Shown here one piece after another: positions 1-11,870 of a stretch of DNA of 64,000 nt. Below the pieces are notes generated by a model, which was not told the DNA's origin, did no database searches, and saw nothing but the letters and a program-made list of their open reading frames with translations. Position 1 is the stretch's first letter; each line of letters begins with the position of its first letter. Position numbers and translations under genes: made by a program. This DNA is from Syncephalastrum monosporum B8922 (taxonomy: Eukaryota; Mucoromycota; Mucoromycetes; Mucorales; Syncephalastraceae): positions 1-64,000 of the forward strand of contig JNEN01000774.1 in assembly GCA_000697355.1 (NCBI GenBank). Reading direction: 5' to 3'.

Positions 1-600
1 GTCATCGTCCCACTTGTTGTCTTCATCCCAGTCGCCCTTCTTCTTGTCGCCCCAGCCGCCCTTCTTGTCATCGTCCCACTTGTTGTCTTCATCCCAGTCG
101 CCCTTCTTCTTGTCGCCCCAGCCGCCCTTCTTGTCATCGTCCCACTTGTTGTCTTCATCCCAGTCGCCCTTCTTCTTGTCGCCCCAGCCGCCCTTCTTGT
201 CATCGTCCCACTTGTTGTCTTCATCCCAGTCGCCCTTCTTCTTGTCGCCCCAGCCGCCCTTCTTGTCATCGTCCCACTTGTTGTCTTCATCCCAGTCGCC
301 CTTCTTCTTGTCGCCCCAGCCGCCCTTCTTGTCATCGTCCCACTTGTTGTCTTCATCCCAGTCGCCCTTCTTCTTGTCGCCCCAGCCGCCCTTCTTGTCA
401 TCGTCCCACTTGTTGTCTTCATCCCAGTCGCCCTTCTTCTTGTCGCCCCAGCCGCCCTTCTTGTCATCGTCCCACTTGTTGTCTTCATCCCAGTCGCCCT
501 TCTTCTTGTCGCCCCAGCCGCCCTTCTTGTCGTCCTCCCAGTCGCCCTTCTTCTTGTCGTCCCAGTCACCCTTCTTCTTGTCGTCCCAGTCGCCCTTCTT
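1..600. repeat. coding minisatellite, 66-bp unit
   Basis: A 66-bp unit repeats head to tail with almost no divergence, with unit starts at 1, 67, 133, 199, 265, 331, 397 and 463. It then decays into shorter related units to about 640. The unit length is a multiple of three, so copy number can change without shifting the frame of the secreted protein on the minus strand. Confidence 0.9.
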
Positions 601-1423
601 CTTGTCGCCCCAGCCGCCCTTCTTCTTGTCGTCGTCCTCCTCCCAGTCGTCATCCTCATCCTCATCCCATTCGTCGTCCTTCTTGCCGCCCTTCTTGCCG
701 CCCTTCTTGCCGTCCTTCTTGCCGTCCCACTCATCGTCCTCGTCGTCGTCCTCCCACTCCTTCTTGCCGCCCTTCTTGCCGCCCTTCTTGCCATCCCACT
801 CGTCATCCTCGTCGTCGTCCTCCCACTCCTTCTTACCGCCCTTCTTGCCGCCCTTCTTGCCACCCTTCTTGCTAAGGGCCTGAAGCTTTTGGACGACACG
901 GACAGCACCCATACCGTCGGCATAGGGCGAATCGGCAACGTTGATGGTGATATCGTGCTTGCCCTCGGCGAGCTGGAAGTTGCCGTGGCTGAAACGCTCA
1001 TCGGCGAGGGCCTCCTCGGGGGTACCGACGAAAGCGCCCTGCTCCTCGGTGGCCTCGGAGGTCATGCCGAGGGGAACACCGTTATCGAGGATCTCATACT
1101 TGTCACCGCCTGTATATATCAAATTGGATAAGTCAAAAGTGCTTCCCTCATTCTATTAGCGGATACTTACCAAGCTTGTAGTCGGTGATCTGGAGCTCAG
1201 CGGGCTCAGCGAGGTCAAGGGAGAAGGTACGGTCGACGGTCTTCTGCTCGCCCTCAGCCTTCCAGTTGAAGGGCTGGAACTGCTCGCCAAGCTGAAGAGC
1301 AGCAGTCTGAGCGGGGTTGAAGCCGTTGACTTCGATCTCGCTGTTCTGTTGAGGGTTGGCCGGAGCAGCCAGGGCCATGTTCGCCAACATGGCAGCGGAG
1401 ACAAGCGTAAGAGTGAAGCGCAT
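1..1423 (-). CDS. secreted protein with acidic Trp/Lys/Asp 22-residue tandem repeats (3' truncated by window edge)
   Basis: Two exons are visible: 1423..1171 and 1109..1, joined at a GTAAGT/CAG intron in phase 1. The start gives a classic signal peptide (MRFTLTLVSAAMLANMALA, then APANP), so export is likely. The globular N-terminal part (about residues 20-155) contains a D-x-F-E/E-I-L-D-N-G-V type stretch seen in fungal hypothetical secreted proteins. After about residue 160 come low-complexity KKGGKKGGKK and acidic DDDEDDEWD blocks, then eight nearly identical 66-bp units (start about every 66 bp from 1 to 528). Each unit encodes 22 residues with KKGGWGD, KKKGDWDED and NKWDDD segments. No stop codon lies in the window, so the protein continues to the left. 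Function unknown; a wall- or matrix-associated structural protein is a guess. Confidence 0.75.
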
Positions 1424-1720
1424 GATGCTGTCGTAGAATATCAAAAGAAAGAGAAGATATCTAACGCTAACCATCTTCATGAAGTCTGTGGTTTTATAGA
1501 GAATTAACATCTTGCCCATCCAACCGTCGGCGATATACTCACATAGGGCGCATTGTATGTTGGAATGGTCGGAATATTTCGCACTCACTATTGGTTGGGA
1601 TTACTATGTAAGTCGCTTCCCCATTCCTCACTAAGATACAAATCCGCACACACGCATACAGTCTAGTACAACATAATAGATGCACATGGCATGGTCGGGA
1701 TATTTTTGTTTATTTATTTA

Positions 1721-2634
1721 CTACTTCGACAGTGGTGTCAAGCCAGCTGCGGACATCTTTTGCGCTTTCCTGGCTCTGTACAGTTCGATAGCCCGCTCTC
1801 TTTCCTGATCGATCACCTTGCGCGCGGCTGCACTCAGATTCTGCGTCTTTTGTTTGTGTGATTTTTTCAAGGCCTTCATGTCCTCGTCTTCCGATGATTC
1901 GTATCCGGCCTGTGTCTTTTGCTTCTCGAGTTGTTTTCTTTGTTGTTCTTGAAGCTGCTGCTTCACGAGCATCTAATGAAATGGATTGAAATGGAATATG
2001 TGAATACACTGAGGATGCTATCTTCTCCTGTCTAGTGACTGTACCTGCTTCTCTTTGCCTCGAACCTTGGGTATCCGGTTAAAGACAGGTGGGGCATCGG
2101 CGACCTCACCAAACTTGACCTCGTCTCGGAGATCATCAAAGTCTCTACCGCCGTACAGTTCTTGCTGTTTTTCGATCTTGGCCCGCTTCTTTAGTTTGCG
2201 CTGTTCTTCGTTGCGCCTCTTGCCTGCTGATTTGGGACGTGCTGCTCGCGCTGCGCTGTGATAGTCGGCCTGGAACTGTTGATCCACACGACGAGTGAAG
2301 TCCTTGAGGCGCTCGCCAGGCAGAATCTCGATCTTTTTCTGATTGCAACAGTCAGTCTTCAATTCGATTCAACTAACGGTACACTCACTTTGTCCGTTTG
2401 TGTTTCCTTCTGTTCCTTCTTTGCTTTTTTCTTCTTTGCTTCTTCCTCTTTATAACGCATCAATCGAGCGAATGCTTTCGGCGTATCGTCTGATGGCTTC
2501 TTGGTGGCTTCTATCGGTCGATCATAGCTAATCACTTGATCGTCAATTCGTCTGCACTGTAAATTGCTGCCGATTCTTTCTTACTCGTCCTTTTGCATCT
2601 GTCTTGCCTTGCCTTTCGCTCTCTTGTGTGGCAT
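1721..2634 (-). CDS. small basic coiled-coil protein, CCDC137-like
   Basis: Four exons: 2634..2585, 2527..2389, 2338..2045 and 1972..1721, giving 244 residues. The chosen start (MPHKRAKGKARQ) opens with a highly basic patch of the kind that targets nucleus or nucleolus. The middle holds a K-K-A-K-K-E-Q-K helix, the segment LPGERLKDFTRRVDQQF and a KRRNEEQRKLKKRAK coiled region. The C-terminal exon is Gln/Lys-rich and ends RKAQKMSAAGLTPLSK. The LPGE...F..R+D pattern and overall charge resemble CCDC137/ribosome-biogenesis type basic proteins, but I do not recognise a named family with certainty. It lies tail-to-head behind the secreted repeat protein on the same strand. Confidence 0.6.
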
Positions 2635-4057
2635 GTCGAACAATAGAAAATATTTTTTTTTCCTTCTGTGGTGCCAGCGGGTCCCAATATAGGCTGGTTA
2701 AATATTTGTCCGCATGAAAACCATAAATGAAGCTATAGCATGGCAAAAGGCACGAATTTCTTCAGCTGTTATCAGGCCAATGTATCTCTGATCATGCTAT
2801 CTACTTTTTCGTAAAAGAAGAAAGGTCTGCCCATATTAACATCCGTATTCCTATTACATATCCTGTTTCTCTCTCTGATGATGCATGCTTAGCACACAGG
2901 TGTACATTAATATAGCAAGACGACTACAGCAACAGTAAAGGCGGCTCATTAGTACAGAGCCATATGCTCTTTTGTCCCCCAGCCGGGCACATACTGCAAC
3001 GCATCTGTGCCTGTGTTCGTTTTATTAATCCTCTGCACCACTTTAGAATGACACACTGCGTGAAAAAATTGAACCAACCACATTGCATTTTTTGGCATGT
3101 TGTTCAGGAACTCAGCAAGCCGGCGGCGTTTCTTTTTAGCCGCCAAAGTATCGACGATGCGCTCAATCATTTTGCCCCAGTCAAACTACTATGCACCGGG
3201 AAACGTCATTAAATGCGCGCATGCACACAGTGACACTTAACGCTTGTAATTGAATACTTGATACTATACATTCATTATCCTCGATCATCAATATTCCCGT
3301 TGTTCTACCGGCAGAGCTTATACCTTATATCTAAGCGGCTCCATATACAGCTCTCTTTGAGACACGCGTACTGTGGAGGTGACGGGGAAAAGTCATCCGT
3401 GATACTGGGCTATCGTATACCCCGCATGACCTTTCTTGGTTTTACTGTTATCACGGTGGATCTAGTATGACTCAGCATATACCGAGAAAGTACTGTGTGA
3501 AGGGAGTGGATTGCTCACGACGTAGCATCACTGCTTCTCTTTTCTCACTCTTCTATACATGCATAGAGTTTACCTGCCTGTTTCTTTATACTTATATAAG
3601 AGCATATATCAGATGAAGAACATGAAACAGTTCATTGATGTAGCATGCATATATATGACAAGAATTTACTGTCTTGCACACTATTTTGCTACAATGGCCT
3701 CGTTACAATTGATACAAATGTCAAGAATCATATTTAATTCTTAAAACAGCTGTCTGATTCAAATGAGCTATTCAATACTTCTGCTTAGAAACCCTTAGCG
3801 CAATCAAAGATCCATTGAATAGCGGTTTATTAAGTATGGGGCCCCTCTGTAATTATAAGAGATACTTGATTAAGACGGGACATGGATTTTCCACGGCTGG
3901 ATTTTGGCTACCCCGCTTTTTTCATTTTGGTTCGGCGCAGCAAATCAATCAAAAGCGTTATGTAAGGCGCTTTCCCATCCTCAAGTATAAAGAGTCTCTG
4001 TTACTGTCGTTTTGCTGTTGGACTTTTCCTCTCGCACCCTTTTCCTTAATTTTAGCC
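2635..4057. other. intergenic region
   Basis: Apart from the possible exon at 2949-3188 I see no coding signal. The sequence is AT-rich with scattered short ORFs. The last 60 bases before 4058 are pyrimidine-rich (TTTTCCTCTCGCACCC), which fits the core promoter of the CoA ligase gene. Confidence 0.5.
2949..3188 (-). CDS. possible 3' exon of an unrecognised gene
   Basis: An open stretch ends with TAA at 2949 and reads ...MIERIVDTLAAKKKRRRLAEF...VPGWGTKEHMALY. The frame extends upstream of the first ATG through FDWGK to a TAG that could be a splice acceptor, so this looks like a last exon and not a free-standing 73-residue gene. A candidate upstream exon (reading YACLKESCIW, around 3330-3370) has a GTATAAG donor, but the rest could not be assembled. 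Composition is protein-like (basic patch, aromatic residues); no family recognised. It may be a decayed gene. Confidence 0.3.
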
Positions 4058-6036
4058 ATGGTATACAAGTCGACCTTTGCGCCTGTCCCCCTGCCCAACC
4101 TCGACATCTATTCGTTCCTGTTTGAGCCCAACGAATACAACCAGCGTCTGTCGCACGATCGCAAAGTCGTCATCGACGGCGCAACGGGCAAGTCGCTCAC
4201 GTATTCGCAGGTCCGCGACCTGTCCAGCCGCCTCGCCGCCGGATGGGTTGATAAGGTTGGCCTGAGCAAAGGCGATATCGTGGCTTCGTTTGCGCCCAAC
4301 CAATACGACCATATCGTGCTGTACCTCTCGCTGCAGGCAGCTGGATGCACTGTCACACCTGGGTGAGTAGTTGACTATAAGGGATAAGAAGGCAAGAGAG
4401 ACGTTGTTACTGACACTGTGTTGTTTGCTCTTATCCATTAGTAACCCTGCGTATACTGAAGGTATATCTGAGAAAAAGAGAACAATAGAAAAAAAAGACT
4501 CATCTGGTTTTTCTTCCCGATTTTTCCCAGCCGAATTCACGCACCAGATCTCGAATTCGGGAGCCAAGGCACTGGTGACCGTGCCAGAGCTGCTGCCTGT
4601 TCTATCCAAGGTGTGCGCCAAGGTGGGTATTCCCCGGGAGCGTATCTTCTTATTTGGAGAGCGCGAGGTCGAGGGTGCCCGGCCGTTCTACTCCCTGATG
4701 GGCTCGCGTCACATTGAGTATCCCGTCAAGGGAGTTAAGCCCAAGGACGATGTGGCCTTCATCTGCTACTCCAGTGGCACCACTGGTGTAGCAAAGGGTG
4801 TCATGCTTACCCACGAGAACTTCATCGCCCAAACGTTGGAGATGCTGAACATGGATCCTGAGGAAGCCCGCGACGACGACGTGGCGCTTGGATTCTTGCC
4901 ATTCTACCACATCTTTGGTCTGACAGTGCTTTGTCTGAATGCGTTCTACCGTCTGCAGCCGGTTGTGGTTATGCAGCGCTTCGATCTCAAACTCATGTGC
5001 GAGCTCATTCAAAAGTACAAGATTACGGTCATGAGCATCGTGCCACCTGTTGCTGTCCAGCTTGCCAAGCAGCCCATTGTTCTCGAATACGACTTGACAT
5101 CCGTCCGTCTCCTCGGCTGTGGTGCTGCTCCTCTCGGCAAGGAGCACATCGAGGCCTTGGCCAAGCGCATGCCCGCCCTCTTGAAGCAAGGTAAGTCGGA
5201 AAGGGAGAATGAAAACATTGGCTGACTGATATAATGCGCAATTACCTAGGTTACGGTATGACGGAAACTTGCTCAGGTGTCATCACTCAGCGTACCTCCT
5301 GCGGTGGCGCTCCAGGTAAGTTTCTAAATCGGCTGATATGCAACTTTAATTGATCGCTGACATCATGCATGACACTAGGCTCCATTGGCGTCATTGTGCC
5401 AAACATCGAGTGTAAAATTGTTGACGAGAACGGCAACGAGCTCGGTGACGATCAGGAGGGCGAGCTACTCGTGCGCGGTCCCAGTATCATGAAGGGTTAC
5501 CTGAACAACCCCAAGGCCAATGCGGAGACGTTCACCACTGACGGCTGGATGCGCACGGGTGATATCTGTAAATTTGACAGCAAATCGCAGGAATTCTTCA
5601 TTGTTGACCGCCTCAAGGAACTGATCAAGTTCAAGGGTTTCCAGGTCGCTCCAGCTGGTGAGTAGGGGAGGAAAAGAAGAAAAAGATAGGTCTTTACGAA
5701 ATGTTTTCTTACTGTGTTACCTATACAGAGCTGGAGGCCTTACTCTTGAGCCGTGACGACGTGGCTGACTGTTGCGTGGTTGGTGTTTACGACGCCAAGG
5801 AGGCCACCGAGATCCCTCGGGCGTATATCGTTCTGCAGTCGTCCGCGAAGGCAAGCAACGCGCTTGCAAAGGAGATCATGGATTTTGTGGCCAAGAATGT
5901 CACTGGCTACAAGCGCCTGCGTGGCGGTGTCCGCTTTGTTGATGCGATTCCCAAGAGCCCAAGTGGCAAAATATTGCGCCGACAGGTTCGTGCAGAGGCT
6001 AACAAGGAGACCGAAGCTCCTCGTGCCCGCTTGTAA
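4058..6036 (+). CDS. 4-coumarate-CoA-ligase-like AMP-binding enzyme, probably peroxisomal
   Basis: Six exons: 4058..4362, 4442..4461 (20 nt), 4531..5190, 5250..5315, 5379..5657 and 5729..6036, giving 545 residues, a normal length for the ANL superfamily. Such enzymes activate a carboxylic acid with ATP and transfer it to CoA. Visible motifs are the P-loop CYSSGTTGVAKG near residue 190, GFLPFYHIFG, GYGMTETCSG spanning residues 329-338 across exon joins, the TGDI hinge region, DRLKELIKFKG and the C-terminal catalytic lysine in PKSPSGKILRR. The protein ends in ARL, which fits a PTS1 peroxisomal signal, so peroxisomal fatty or aromatic acid activation is likely. Exact substrate unknown. It converges on ATG22. 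Confidence 0.9.
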
Positions 6037-6117
6037 AAATATCACAACTATACACATGATACACCCTCATACATACAAATGATAAACAACTGGTTATTAT
6101 ACACACAAAAATAGAAA

Positions 6118-6121
<4 letters not shown>

Positions 6122-6149
<28 letters not shown>

Positions 6150-6151
6150 TT
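6122..6151. repeat. (GA)n microsatellite
   Basis: A GAGA run lies between the convergent stop codons of the CoA ligase and ATG22 genes, in the shared 3' region. Confidence 0.85.
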
Positions 6152-6162
6152 TGGTATAGCGG

Positions 6163-8201
6163 TTAATTTCGTTTCTCGAAGTCTTCGACGGTTTCGTCTA
6201 CCGCGGACGAGGGAATAACCGCGGCGTCGCTGACTTCGGCAGAGTATTGCTGCTCATAAGCTGCCAGGTCCCGCTTGGCAGCATCCACATCAATAAAGAA
6301 GAGGATAATGGTCGCCACGACGAAAAGAGCAAGCACAAAGGGCCAGCCCATCCAGACATTACCGGATGATTGCGAGATGGCGCCCACAACGACCGGACCG
6401 ATCCAACTATAGAATATTTTCACAGTAAGTTGTCTAGCGTAATGACGTATATATGTGCTTACGAGGATGCCTTGTTGACAACGCCGAAGAGGCCAAAGAA
6501 GAGATTTTCCTTGCCCTTCGGGGTTAGCTCGGCAAGCATGGTTTGCTGCCATGCCCATATGGGTGCAGTAAAGAGACCGGACCAGGCCGAGAAAGCCCAG
6601 AGTTCCCATTTGGTCTATGATATCATGTGAGCCAACATGTTTCCTGATTGCGTGTGGTGATATGCGAACTTACTTTGATACCGAAATTGTCCATAGAGAT
6701 GCCAAAACAGCCCCATACCGGTACGACAGTGGTGAGGATGACAATGGTCAAAAGAGTCGTCTTGGTTTTGATCTGAAAGGTGCGCGAAACCCAAAGGAAG
6801 CCGACACAGCCTATGATGGAGGTAATAGCGGTGATCAGGCCAAGGATGGTAATTTGCTGGGCCGAGAAGCTGACGATCTCGCCCTGGATGATACTGGACA
6901 TCTGGTTTATGGTAGACACCGCATCGGAGAACATGAAATAAGAGAAGATGTACAGGAAAAGATACTTGAGTTTGCGGATCTCTCTACAATGTCAGGCAGG
7001 TTAGTATGTTGAAAACGCATTTCCTAGGTCGGTAACTTTACGTGAAAGCGGTGAAGATGGATTTCCAACCAATAAAGAGATGGTTTTCGGTTTTGGGCAG
7101 CGGTGGACCCTGACGGCCGCGGGGTTGGAACACAAAGTACGGCAGGGCATTCAGGGCCCAAAAGACACCGCAAACGGCGGTCGAAATAAAGTTGTACACC
7201 GGGGCGTTACCCAGCATCGGATCCGTGCCTGCGGGGAATGCATAACGGCCGCTCCAGTCCAGAAACGAGACACCAGACAACAAGGCTGAGACACACACAC
7301 ATACACACGCATTTTTAGACATGAGTGACACATGATTTTTTGTTGTTGTTGTCATACCTGTGAGGATCAAAAAGCCAATGTTGGACCAAGTTGTTGAGAT
7401 GGCTGACACATGGTTACGCCATTTTTCAGACACCTGCTGCTTTTCTTTGATCGAACGTTTAGGGTTGGCTTGGGCGGCACGCACGGCAGGCAAGTTGTCA
7501 CTTATGAGAAAAAAGGTTAGATGCCAAATAAAGTTGGAGCAGGCTGAGTCCCATGTATATATTTATACCTGAGATTAGGGAATGCAGCGGCATAAAAGAC
7601 AAGGGAAGCGCCGTAAGAAATAAGAGCGACGGCTTGAATGGCCATCATGGCACCCCAATGAGAACCATCGTCGTTGATGAGGGCGATGGGAACAATCTGG
7701 GAAGCACAACCAATGACAGTCGCACCGAGCAAGATCCACCTGTTCCAGTGGCCATAGTCAGCCAGGCTGCCAAACGTCGTGAAGAGGAGGAACTGGATCG
7801 AGAACGCGATGGACTGGATGTAGAGCATCATGGAGGACACAGGAATACCGCCCTGAACTTTCATCCAATGGACGTTGCAAGGCTGGGTCGCGTTGTTCAC
7901 GTCGCATGGGGCCCCGTCCGTGGGGCTGAAGCCTCCCCGATAAGCAAGATACTGAGTGATGGTCGGGATGTAGCTGAAAATTGTGTAGCCATTGTCCTAT
8001 AAGATAGTGTGAGTTCCTGCTTAAAATCCTTATCGCGAGACGTACGCCGTTGTAGTATAGGTAATAGCCCCAGAGCTCCTTCTTGGTTGCAGGTGGTTGT
8101 CTCTGAATACGGTCGTCGAGGAGTTCGTCGTCATAATTAGCGTCGTCCTCTTCGGCGACTTTAAACGGATCAGCCAAGATCCTTTCACGTATGAGATCCA
8201 T
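6163..8201 (-). CDS. ATG22: vacuolar amino-acid effluxer Atg22
   Basis: Seven exons: 8201..8046, 7996..7569, 7500..7358, 7285..7042, 6983..6674, 6614..6463 and 6406..6163, giving 558 residues. Family hallmarks are the N-terminal acidic cytosolic stretch (EEDDANYDDELL), KKELWGYYLYYNGDNGY before the first membrane segment, the central EIRKLKYLFLYIFSYFMFSDAV motif, and GLFTAPIWAWQQTMLAELTP followed by GKENLFFGLFGVVNKASSW. Roughly a dozen hydrophobic segments fit a major-facilitator fold. Atg22 exports amino acids from the vacuole after autophagic breakdown. The acidic C-terminal tail (ETVEDFEKRN) is cytosolic by inference. The neighbouring SNX4/ATG24 on the same strand also acts in autophagy, though separate transcription is expected. 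Confidence 0.93.
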
Positions 8202-9115
8202 TATAAAAGAAAAGAGAAATATGCGAAAGGGGCTGTGGAAAGAAGGAGAAGGAAAACGTGAAAAAAAAAACGAAAAATATATAAAAAAAAAGGATGATCT
8301 CGCTGTTATTAAAGTTGACCTCGTTATGCATTTGGCATAAAAAGTCCGAAATCTAATGATTTGCCTGTGTCATTTGGTCGCATCAAAAGAGAAGACGTCT
8401 GTAAGTGTATTTATATTGAGCGTGGCGCATCGTCATGCTCGCTAAATTAAGCATCATTCATCTGCATGCACCTCGCCAGAAGACATTGTGGGATCTCACG
8501 ATGAATGACTGCTGGCAACTTGAACTTTTTTTTTTTTCTATTTTACTTTCATTTAACTACCCCTTCCTCTTCCCTCTTTTCTCACTTGATCCCGCCGCGG
8601 GTACTACCTCATCCCTCCAACCAATAAGCTCTGATCCGAATGGAGTAAAGTCAGGACGCACCAACTTTATAACTCACAGCTGCCCACAAATGATGGAGAA
8701 CCCTGACCTAGGTTGACTCAGCAAGTTCAGGATCAATTCACTAAAAGGAATAAAAATACATCTCTTTGACGACGTCTCTGCTAAGTTTTTTTTTTATCTT
8801 TGTAGCCACGTGCGCCAATTGCTGCTGGTGTTTGTTTATCTCACCGTCGCATACAGTTATATATAGATTTGGATAGCGATTGACTCTTCCAGTTTGTACC
8901 AAAGTCGCTTGGGTGATCTGCTTTTCTCAGGACAATACAAATCATAAGAAGAGTTATGGCAACGTCTGCGCCTGGAGAGAAGGGTCGCTCAGGCGCCACA
9001 AAGGACGGGTTCCCACGCTGACATAGACACACACGCGCACTCACACACGGGCTCCGTCTTAAAACAGAACCATAAATATCACTTTTGCTCCAATTTGGAA
9101 GATCTGAATTTATTC
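8202..9115. other. intergenic region between SNX4 end and ATG22 start
   Basis: No gene seen. The 100 bases upstream of ATG22 are A-rich on the plus strand, so T-rich in transcript sense. A poly-pyrimidine stretch sits at 8527-8580. Short ORFs here lack splice or family support. Confidence 0.6.
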
Positions 9116-11210
9116 TCACCAAACTCCCTCGGTGGCCGCGGCCATTTCTGTGGGGAAGGGTTCAGTCAGGGTCGTCGTCGGGCTACTACTTTCGTGTGGA
9201 GTGACGGGTCGTACAACTGTATTTTCTTCGCCGCTGGTGTCACCCAGTTGAATGCTCTCCAGCACGGGCAGGATATCTTCCCATGCTTTGATGCCCTAAT
9301 CAAAAATGATTACATATGAATGATGAATCATTTGGTAAGCTCGGGTACTTATATCTGTACCTTTCGGTAAAAGTCGATATGACTATCTGCATACGCGGCA
9401 AGGCCTTCCTTGAGTTCTGCGTTTTTCATCTTTTCGAATGTCACGAATTCGGTAGTCATTTGTTCGGAAAAGTTGTTGGTGATGTCACTGGTGCGAGCAA
9501 CCTCGCTTTCGAGCTGACCCATCCAAAGAAAGGGGACAATGAGTAAAAGGAGAATGACAGGTAGTCGCATTCGGTAGTCGCATTCGGTGATTTATTACCT
9601 CTTGGATGCGTTGCTCTACTTCTGCCAGCTTGGGATTATCCGAGGAGCTGCCTTCGCGAACCAAACGATCCCGTTCCTGGATCCCACGCTGGAGATACAC
9701 CGACAGTTCTTCAAAATCGATTTGGCTATCGTCGCGTTTTCTCAGCACTTGCTAAAAGGAGTAAACAGTTTTTTTTTTTGAGAGAGGTGCCGTGCATTCA
9801 TGCAACAAACGTTACTTTGACAGCCTCGCAATAAGCCAAGAGCTCATGAAGCTCGTTCATAAAAAGGATACTCTGACGATCCGCCTACAGTAATAGATGA
9901 GCTTCATACTTCAGTTTGTATTTGAAGATTTGAGTCTCACCATATCTCTCATGGATCCGCTGTAAGATTCGGCTGTCTCTGCAAATTGACGCAAGGGCAT
10001 GTCGATATCGAGTTCCAGTGCGGATATCTCGCGTATGCTCCAGCCAAAATTTTTGTAATCTATGGCCATGTCTGGCGTCATAGAAACGAAAAAAGAAAAA
10101 GAGACGATCAACGATCTGTGGTAAAGACTGTTACACAAAACCTACCTTGCTGTCGCTTGACAATACGGGAAAACAGCTTCTCGACGGTATTGAGATTATC
10201 TTCTAGCTTGTCGACATAGTCACGCATGTCGATGAAGCGCTGGTCGGGTTTGTTGACTTTGGTGAATGCATTCATCAAGACATCGGTGAGAGACTCGAGA
10301 AGCGTGGCGGTTTCGGGTAATTGAGTGGTGAGTGCGAGGCGGTCACTTTGCTTTTGTTAATTGATTTTGGGTGAGTGACGTATACATATAAGGAATGTGA
10401 TCCAACTCACAAAGTCGCTTGCTTCAAGGAATATTCGGGTAAATTGTGATTTCTGCAGAAGGGGATGACATGCAATGCGGTCCAGGAACCACTGCAGGCT
10501 AATCACGTATATATTTATATGATGAAAAAAAAAAAAAGATTAGTGGATCCATGAATGTGTGCGTGCGATGATAGAGCGGTGAGCCATTTACCCTAATCGG
10601 CGACGTTCAATAAACGCATCGCTGAAGCGGCCTCCTTTGACATAAGTCATTCTGTGCTTTTCGGGAAGTGGCGGAATGACGCACGTGGTATGCTCGAGCG
10701 TTAGCGCCTGATACAACCAGACAAAGTCTTGAAAGCGCCGGCGTACAGGTCGAGGCGAATGGGATGCAAATGTTCTCAATGTTGTCTAGTAGTTCAATAT
10801 CGCGTTTGTATCTTAGATGATGGTAGCTGGTGATTATGTCAGTGTGATGGCTTACCTTGGTAGTGATAAGGTATGTGATGTAGGATGCTTGAAGGGTATT
10901 GACATGCTTCTGTGGGTCACTGATAGTGATTTTCATATACTCGACCGGTTCTGGTGGGCTCTTGAACGTGGCGTCATATTCGTCTTGGTATGAGGAGTCG
11001 TGAGTTGGAACGGTATCGGTTGTAGTTGAAGGCTGTATGTGATTGTAAGAAAAAGCTGAAGTGAAAGCAAGGATCTCGACTCACTTCTGGGTTGGGTTCG
11101 TGGTCTATTGGTGGACTGCCGAATGGGTTGAAAGAAGGTGAGTCGTAGGAGGAGTAAATGTCGTCATTTGGAGTGGACCAATCCACTGATTCGTAGCCAG
11201 GCGTATTCAT
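9116..11210 (-). CDS. SNX4: sorting nexin 4 (PX-BAR, Atg24/Snx4 type)
   Basis: Ten exons: 11210..11085, 11032..10856, 10785..10592, 10498..10411, 10350..10146, 10071..9941, 9884..9816, 9751..9599, 9513..9361 and 9295..9116, giving 491 residues. The PX domain (about residues 75-190) has ITISDPQKH, SYITYLITTK, RRRFQDFVWL and the phosphoinositide-pocket segment IPPLPEKHRM followed by RFSDAFIERRR. The helical second half (LTDVLMNAFTKVNKP, YVDKLEDNLNTVEKLFSRI, GWSIREISALELDID) fits the BAR domain. Snx4 binds PI3P on endosomes and drives recycling and selective autophagy. The acidic N-terminus and Thr/Pro/Glu-rich tail are probably disordered. It shares a 660-bp divergent promoter with NOT2. Confidence 0.92.
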
Positions 11211-11870
11211 GTCGCAAAAGGAAAAGGGAAAAGGGTAAAGAGATATCTAATATAACATAATTATTATGAGAGGGAGATTGCCCCGCCTCGCTTCTTGTTC
11301 TTTGCGCATTGTGCGACCCATGCCCAAATTAGGCTGATTCCTTGCCTACCACATTTACATACACACAATGCTTATTGTTGTTCAATGTCTACTCTTTTAT
11401 ATTCGTCTGATCTGCATAGCAGCAATACTTTTTCGTATGAAAATGTCATATCGTGGCATAATTTACGATAAGGCGATCAAGACAAAATAAGGAAAATCAC
11501 TCCGTGCTGCTTGTCTCCCATCGTCAAAGTATAGTATGCTCTTTCAATGCGTTTATACGACGCCCATGTGAGCACAAAGAGGTTTCGCTCCGTTAAACAA
11601 GGAGCAGAGCTCATTCTATGTATTAGATACACTCTGCTCATCCGGTATCATAAGGGCTGCTGACATCGGAAGGTGCCGTGTCGCATGGTAGTGTGTGTAC
11701 CGTATAAATGAATGGTGTACAAGGAAAGCAGTACGGGTTGTCTGGCGGACAATAAAAAACCGAGAGCAGTCATTCTCTCCTTCCCTTCACCACTCTCTTA
11801 CATTTTGTCTATTGCCCGTTAACCCATTCAGCTATTTTTTTCCTTCTCAACACTCTTCCATTGAAGCTCC
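11211..11870. promoter_or_regulatory. shared divergent promoter region SNX4 / NOT2
   Basis: The 660-bp gap separates two divergent starts and must hold both promoters. A pyrimidine-rich tract (TTCTCTCCTTCCCTTC, about 11772-11790) precedes NOT2. No other gene seen. Confidence 0.5.

Noticed and set aside
14..883. 289-residue plus-strand ORF rich in Ser, Pro, Phe and Leu
   Set aside because: It is the antisense shadow of the 66-bp repeat of the secreted protein, which has a signal peptide, a proper intron and sensible composition on the minus strand.
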